Origin: Streptacidiphilus sp. ASG 303
Lineage (GTDB): Bacteria; Actinomycetota; Actinomycetes; Streptomycetales; Streptomycetaceae
Direction: 5' to 3'
Length of the DNA stretch: 64,000 nt
NCBI RefSeq assembly: GCF_020991365.1
Contig: NZ_JAJLRA010000003.1
Coordinates: 248,001 to 312,000, forward strand
The notes beneath the pieces are model-generated. The model was not told where the DNA came from, made no database searches, and was given only the letters and a program-made list of their open reading frames with translations. Below, piece after piece: positions 59,976 to 64,000 of this stretch (position 1 is its first letter; every line of letters starts with the position of its first letter). The translations under genes were made by a program, and so were the position numbers.

Positions 59976-61568
59976 TCACCCGACGGCGGCGGCCACCCCC
60001 CGCAGCACCAGACCGCAGCCCAGCGCCAGGACCAGCCCCGCCGTGCCCACCGGGACCAGACGGGAGGCGGCCCCCAGCAGACGGGCGCGGCCGGGGGCGC
60101 GCGTCCGGACGTGCGCCCAGCGCGTGAGGCGGTGCCCCGCGCGGACGGCCAGCAGGCCGACGCCGATGAGGGTGAGCGCCAGTCCGGCGCCGTAGGCGAG
60201 GACCAGCAGTCCGCCGAACCACGCCTGCCCGAGGGCGGCCGCGCCCACCAGCACGACGACGGCGGACGGGCTGGGCACCATGCCGCCGGCCAGCCCCATC
60301 ACCACGACACCGCGCAGGGACCGGCTGCCGCCCAGGACCCGGTGGCCGTGGTCGTGGCCGTGGCCGTCGTGGTCATGGCCGTCGTGGTCATGACCGTCAT
60401 GGGTGTGGCCGTCATGGGTGTGGCCGTCGTGGTCGTGGTCGTGATGCCCGTGCCCGTGCCCGTGGCCGCCGTCCCGCAGCGCGGTGCGGAGCAGGGTGAA
60501 CCCGGCGGCGGTGACCAGGAGTCCGCTCGCCACGCCCAGCCACGACAGCACCGACGGCGCGGCGGCCGAGCCGGCGGCCACCAGCAGGCCCAGGCCGAGC
60601 ACCCCCAGGGTGTGGGTGAGGGTGACCGTGAGGCCCAGGGCCGACACGTCGCGCAGGGTCCGCCGCCGCCCCCGGCCCGCGACCGCCGCCGCAGCCATGA
60701 TCGTCTTGCCGTGCCCGGGGGCGAGCGCGTGGAGCGCGCCCAGGACCAGGGCGGCGCCCAGCGCGAGCAGGGCGAACCCGGGCGTGAGGCGGTGCCGGGC
60801 CACCAGCCCGGTCAGCGCCTCCGACAGCCGGTCGGCGCCGCGCGGCAGGATGCCGGCCGGTGCTGCGGCGGGGGCTCCGGGCTGTGCGAGCGCCGGTCCG
60901 CCGGGGCGGACCCGGAGCGTCGCGCCGGTGGCGTCCGCCGGCGAGGAGAGGGCGTCGCGGGGGTAGGCGGTGAGCCGGGCGGTGCGGGAGGCGGAGGGGA
61001 CGTCCGAGGCGGTGAGCGTGGTGCGGTCGCCGCGGGCGGTGACCTCGTGCCAGCCGGGCGCGCCGTCGCCGCGGGCGGCGGTGAACACCAGCGCACGCTC
61101 CGCATCCGGCGCGTCGGGTGTCCCGGACGGGGTGGGCACGGCGGGCAGGGCGGCGGTGAGCAGGCACTCGACGCGCAGCGTGCGGAGTCCGGCCTGCCCG
61201 GGACGCGGCTCGGCAGCGGACCGGGCCACGGCGACCGGCCCGGTCCGGCGGCCGTCGACGGCCACGGCCGAGCCGCGGGCCGCCGCGGCGCAGCGCGTCC
61301 GCGCCCAGGAGGCGAGCTCCGCCGGCGCCGCGGTGCCGTCGTGGTCGGCGTCGACGTCGGGCAGGACCTGGGCGGCGGGGATCTCGGCGAGGTCCTCGAC
61401 GTGGTCGACGAGCAGCTGCCGGGCCCCGACGGCCAGGCCGTCGTAGCGGTTGACGGTGAAGTTGCCCAGGGGGTGGGCGGCGGCGGGTGCCGCGCCCGCG
61501 ACCGTGAGCACGGCCGCCGCCGCGGCGGCACCGGCGAGCCGCAGCGCGCGTGCCGCGGCCCTCCTCAC
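59976..61568 (-). CDS. NicO-type nickel/cobalt transporter with N-terminal extracellular domain and His-rich loop
   Basis: A 530-residue membrane protein. It has a signal peptide (VRRAAARALRLAG then a hydrophobic core ending PAAAHPLGNFTVN), so a mature His lies at the exported N-terminus. A 220-residue extracellular domain follows. The NicO/RcnA-like domain has six helices with the signature LHALAPGHGKT (about 278-288). A His/Asp-rich loop (about 364-408) is made of HGH, HDHD and GHTHD repeats and probably binds metal in the cytosol. GTG 61568 overlaps the TPR stop by 4 bases, so it is co-translated. Probably exports or imports Ni/Co; the direction is not clear. Confidence 0.85.
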   Translation of the reverse strand: MRRAAARALRLAGAAAAAAVLTVAGAAPAAAHPLGNFTVNRYDGLAVGARQLLVDHVEDLAEIPAAQVLPDVDADHDGTAAPAELASWARTRCAAAARGSAVAVDGRRTGPVAVARSAAEPRPGQAGLRTLRVECLLTAALPAVPTPSGTPDAPDAERALVFTAARGDGAPGWHEVTARGDRTTLTASDVPSASRTARLTAYPRDALSSPADATGATLRVRPGGPALAQPGAPAAAPAGILPRGADRLSEALTGLVARHRLTPGFALLALGAALVLGALHALAPGHGKTIMAAAAVAGRGRRRTLRDVSALGLTVTLTHTLGVLGLGLLVAAGSAAAPSVLSWLGVASGLLVTAAGFTLLRTALRDGGHGHGHGHHDHDHDGHTHDGHTHDGHDHDGHDHDGHGHDHGHRVLGGSRSLRGVVVMGLAGGMVPSPSAVVVLVGAAALGQAWFGGLLVLAYGAGLALTLIGVGLLAVRAGHRLTRWAHVRTRAPGRARLLGAASRLVPVGTAGLVLALGCGLVLRGVAAAVG

Positions 61569-63094
61569 CGCGTCCTCCCCTCGGCGGGACGGCCCGGGCC
61601 GGCGCCCCTCGGCCCGGCGCCCTCCGGCCCGGCGCCGTCCGGCCCGGCGCCGTCCGGCCCGGCGCCGCCCAGCGCGGCGAGGGCCGCCCGGGCGCGCGGT
61701 GCGTCCAGGGGGGCGAAGCCGGGGTCGAGCGAGAGGGCGGCGCGCAGGCTGCGGCGGGCGTCGGCGTCGCGGCCGAGCGCCTTCTCGATGATCCCCCGGT
61801 GGTAGAGGAAGAGGGCGTTGCGGTACCCGGTGGCCGTGGCGCGGCGGGCCAGGTCCAGGGCGCGGCGGTCGTCGCCGGCCCGGTGGAGGGCCCAGGCGTA
61901 GGCGTCCGCCACGTGGATGCCGTGCCGCCGCCCCCACTCGGCGCGGGCGGCCCGCACGGCGTCCGCCGGGTCGCCGTGGTCGGCGGCCACCAGGGCCGTC
62001 TCCAGGTCGGTGGCGACGCCGCCGGCCCGGGCGAGCGCGGTCCAGGCGCCGGTGACGGCGTACTGGCGGCGGGCCTGCTCCCGGTCGCCGAGGGCGGTGT
62101 CCAGGTCCCCGAGGAAGGCCAGCTTGTCGGGCAGCGGGAAGCGCCGCACGACGGCGGCCATGTCGGCGGCGGCCGCCCTCAGGTCCCCCTGTGCGGCGCG
62201 GGTGCGGGCCCGGCCCTCCAGGGCGGCGAGGTTGCCGGGGTCGGCGCGGAGCGCCTCGGCGTACCGGCGCAGCGCCTCCCGGTGGTCCCCCCGGCTGCGG
62301 GCGAGTTCGCCGAGGGCCGTCGCGGTGTACGCGACGTCGGACGGCGCGGTGGCCGCCGCGCGGGCCCGCAGCAGGACGCGGCGGGCTCCCGCGGTGTCGC
62401 CGCGCAGCTCCAGCACGTACGCGCAGCGGGTGAAGACGGGGATGCCGGGGCGGCGGCGGTCGGCCTCCTCGGCGGCGCGGCGGGCGTCCTCGTACCGGCC
62501 GAGCTCGACCAGGGCGTCGATGCGGACGGCGAGGGCGCGCTCCCCGTACGGGTTGAGGGCCAGCGCCCGGTCGGCCTCGGTCAGGGCGCGGGCGAAGTCG
62601 TGGCGGGCCGCGGCGAGGGAGGCGAGGCCGGCCACCGCGGCGTCGTTGCCCTGCGGGCGCAGCCGCAGGGAGGTGCGCAGGGCGCGCTCGGCCTGCGGGT
62701 AGCGGGCGGGGTCGGCGGTGGTGCGGGCCTGCTCGACGTACGCCTGGCCGAGGGCGGCCCAGGAGGCGTCGTCGCGGGGCCGGGCCCGGAGGCGGGCCTG
62801 CAGGGCGGCGATGCCCCGGGCCAGGTCACCCGTGCCGAGGCGGTCCAGGGGGGCCGCGGCGGGCGCGACACGGACGGGTACGGGCGGACGGACGGCCTGC
62901 GGCCGCGGAGCGGGCGCGGGACCGAGGACGACGGCGGCCACGGAGGCCGCCGCGGCGATGCCCGCGGCCGCGAGGGCTAAGGCGGTGGCGCGGCGGTCGG
63001 CGTCCTGCAGGACGGCGGCGCGGCGGACGGAGGCTTGGCGGACGGAGGCGCACAGGGCGGCGGCGCGGCGGACGGAGGCGGCGCGGGGCGGCAT
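61565..63094 (-). CDS. Membrane-anchored TPR protein
   Basis: A 509-residue protein. One membrane helix near 38-59 follows a basic N-terminus with SVRRAA repeats. The rest consists of about eight TPR-like helix pairs (WAALGQAYVEQA, YPQAERALRTSLRLRPQGND, HDFARALTEADRALALNPYG, YEDARRAAEEADRRRPGIPV, HREALRRYAEALRADPGNLA, RALDLARRATATGYRNALFL). The C-terminus is a Gly/Ala/Pro repeat (DGAGP type, encoded by a 15-bp tandem repeat at 61609-61668). It sits between the DUF4331 gene and the NicO gene and overlaps NicO by four bases. Likely a scaffold for the two partners. Confidence 0.85.
   Translation of the reverse strand: MPPRAASVRRAAALCASVRQASVRRAAVLQDADRRATALALAAAGIAAAASVAAVVLGPAPAPRPQAVRPPVPVRVAPAAAPLDRLGTGDLARGIAALQARLRARPRDDASWAALGQAYVEQARTTADPARYPQAERALRTSLRLRPQGNDAAVAGLASLAAARHDFARALTEADRALALNPYGERALAVRIDALVELGRYEDARRAAEEADRRRPGIPVFTRCAYVLELRGDTAGARRVLLRARAAATAPSDVAYTATALGELARSRGDHREALRRYAEALRADPGNLAALEGRARTRAAQGDLRAAAADMAAVVRRFPLPDKLAFLGDLDTALGDREQARRQYAVTGAWTALARAGGVATDLETALVAADHGDPADAVRAARAEWGRRHGIHVADAYAWALHRAGDDRRALDLARRATATGYRNALFLYHRGIIEKALGRDADARRSLRAALSLDPGFAPLDAPRARAALAALGGAGPDGAGPDGAGPEGAGPRGAGPGRPAEGRTR
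61609..61668 (-). repeat. 15-bp tandem repeat at the end of the TPR gene
   Basis: About four near-identical 15-bp GC-only units encoding GAGPD/GAGPE/GAGPR in the C-terminal tail of the TPR protein. Confidence 0.8.
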
Positions 63095-63208
63095 GCGGGG
63101 TCTCCTCCCGGTGCTGCTCCGCACGGGGCGGGCAGCCGGGGCTCGGCGGGCGGACGGGGCCCGGCGGGGGACGAGGACAGGGCGGGGGCCGACGGGCCCG
63201 GGCGGGAG

Positions 63209-63258
63209 GCGGGTGCGGCGGTCCGGGCAGCGCGGGTCGGCGGTCCGGCCGCACCCGC
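63209..63258 (-). terminator. Hairpin after the DUF4331 gene
   Basis: A 10-bp perfect stem (63209-63218 with 63249-63258) in the 241-base gap between the DUF4331 gene and the TPR gene. Long loop, no T-tract; weak evidence. No gene is seen in the gap. Confidence 0.35.
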
Positions 63259-63335
63259 GCCGCCCGGGCCCGTCACCGGGTCGGCGGACCTCACCGCGTC
63301 GGCGGACAGTCACCGGGCAACGGGGCGCCACCGGG

Positions 63336-64000
63336 TCAGCGGGCGTGCGCGCCGCTGCGGCGGCGCCTGCGGCGCCCCACGAGGAGCCCGGCGAGGAGCA
63401 CCGCGCCCACGGCGCCGCCCAGCCCGATGCCGACGGCCATCCCGTTGCCGCCGCTGCCTCCGGCCAGGGCGGCGAGGCCGCTCTCGGGGGCGGCCGCCTG
63501 CCCGTACGCGCCGGCCTGCGGGGCCCCGCCCGCCGACGCGCCCCTGGCCCCGGGGGCGTCGGAGCCCGCGTGCGGGAGGGCGACGTACGGGAACGCCTTC
63601 TCGAAGTCGACGTCGTTGGCGTCGACCGCGTCGCCCAGGTCGCTCCTGGCGCCCCTGAGCTCGCCGGTCACCGCCTGCAGGGCGATGTCGACCACGTCGT
63701 CGGTGAGCCGCCGCCCGTTGGGGAAGCCGGCCGTGTCGCCGTCCAGCACGCCGAGCCGCTTGGGCTCGGCGGCGGGCCTGACCGCGGTGTTGAGCCGCAG
63801 CACCTCGGACGGCCTGCCGCCCACGACCTCGTTGAGCTTCGGGACGCCGGTGAGGAAGACCTGCACCAGGTCGTCGCGGGGCTCGGCGGGCGCCGGGATC
63901 CTGTGGACGGCCTCCAGCAGCTTCGGCAGCTCGGGATTGGTGACCCGGCGCAGGAACTGCGCGTCGTCCCTCGGCTTGGAGGCGTTGAACCGGTCCTTCT
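63336..64000 (-). CDS. DUF4331-type surface protein, C-terminal part
   Basis: The frame runs off the right edge, so only the last 220 residues are seen. The region has VTNPELPKLLEAVHRIPAPA, FLTGVPKLNEVVGGRPSEVL RLNT, LDGDTAGFPNGRRLTDDVVD IAL and FPYVALPHAGS, a pattern I recognise from DUF4331 proteins (predicted beta-rich, metal-associated, function unknown). A Gly/Ala-rich linker follows, then a membrane helix (MAVGIGLGGAVGAVLLAGLL) with an Arg-rich cytosolic tail: a C-terminal anchor without an LAXTG sortase motif. Upstream of the TPR and NicO genes, same direction. Confidence 0.8.
   Translation of the reverse strand, partial: KDRFNASKPRDDAQFLRRVTNPELPKLLEAVHRIPAPAEPRDDLVQVFLTGVPKLNEVVGGRPSEVLRLNTAVRPAAEPKRLGVLDGDTAGFPNGRRLTDDVVDIALQAVTGELRGARSDLGDAVDANDVDFEKAFPYVALPHAGSDAPGARGASAGGAPQAGAYGQAAAPESGLAALAGGSGGNGMAVGIGLGGAVGAVLLAGLLVGRRRRRRSGAHAR

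Overview
The window is very GC-rich DNA, with G or C at most third codon positions, from a high-GC actinomycete, most likely a Streptomyces-type organism. The reasons are frequent GTG starts and one well-supported TTG start, the actinobacterial S10-spc-alpha gene order, Ala/Glu-rich tails on L17 and NusG, the Zn-ribbon (C+) forms of L33, L36 and S14, and accessory neighbours (murB, adenosine deaminase, aspartate aminotransferase, PD40 kinase, NicO/TPR/DUF4331) of streptomycete type.

Layout. (1) 1-18.2 kb: on the minus strand, one continuous ribosomal run from rpsJ (17.8 kb) down to rplQ and truA, that is the S10, spc and alpha operons merged (rpsJ rplC rplD rplW rplB rpsS rplV rpsC rplP rpmC rpsQ / rplN rplX rplE rpsN rpsH rplF rplR rpsE rpmD rplO / secY adk / map / infA rpmJ rpsM rpsK rpoA rplQ / truA). 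A partial unknown gene lies at the left edge. (2) 18.4-20.8 kb: a plus-strand Ser/Thr kinase with an extracellular PD40 propeller, divergent from rpsJ. (3) 20.9-25.7 kb: the str operon rpsL-rpsG-fusA-tuf. (4) 25.9-34.0 kb: an accessory island with a DUF1707 membrane protein, a two-gene ABC exporter, a LuxR/HisKA_3 two-component pair, a helicase-C-like protein and a 66-residue protein. (5) 34.1-43.9 kb: rplJ-rplL and rpoB-rpoC. (6) 44-45.8 kb: two LppX-like lipoproteins. (7) 45.9-49.1 kb: tRNA-Trp, secE, nusG, rplK, rplA. (8) 49.3-55.1 kb: aspartate aminotransferase, adenosine deaminase, murB and a TetR/MFS efflux pair. (9) 55.2-56.8 kb: tRNA-Thr, tRNA-Met, rpmG and a HadA/HadB-type dehydratase pair. 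(10) 57-64 kb: a degenerate amidohydrolase, an SDR-type oxidoreductase, a GNAT acetyltransferase and a NicO/TPR/DUF4331 cassette that runs off the right edge.

How it works together. Nearly all core translation, transcription and secretion genes are on the minus strand, tightly packed, many with 1-base TGATG/TAATG or 4-base GTGA overlaps. Accessory genes occupy the gaps, often in the opposite direction. Regulation is visible as good -35/-10 pairs in front of rpsJ, rpsL, rplK, rplJ and tetR, an L10-type leader with a terminator-like hairpin before rplJ, a nested hairpin between the S14 and S8 genes, perfect long inverted repeats at most operon ends, and matched palindromic operators flanking the tetR gene. 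Several accessory genes have a -10-like hexamer exactly 6 bases before the start codon, which suggests leaderless mRNAs.

The window is mainly conserved core genome. I do not see a clearly unprecedented system. The least understood unit is the DUF4331-TPR-NicO cassette at the right edge. All identifications come from reading translations and motifs; no database search was run.
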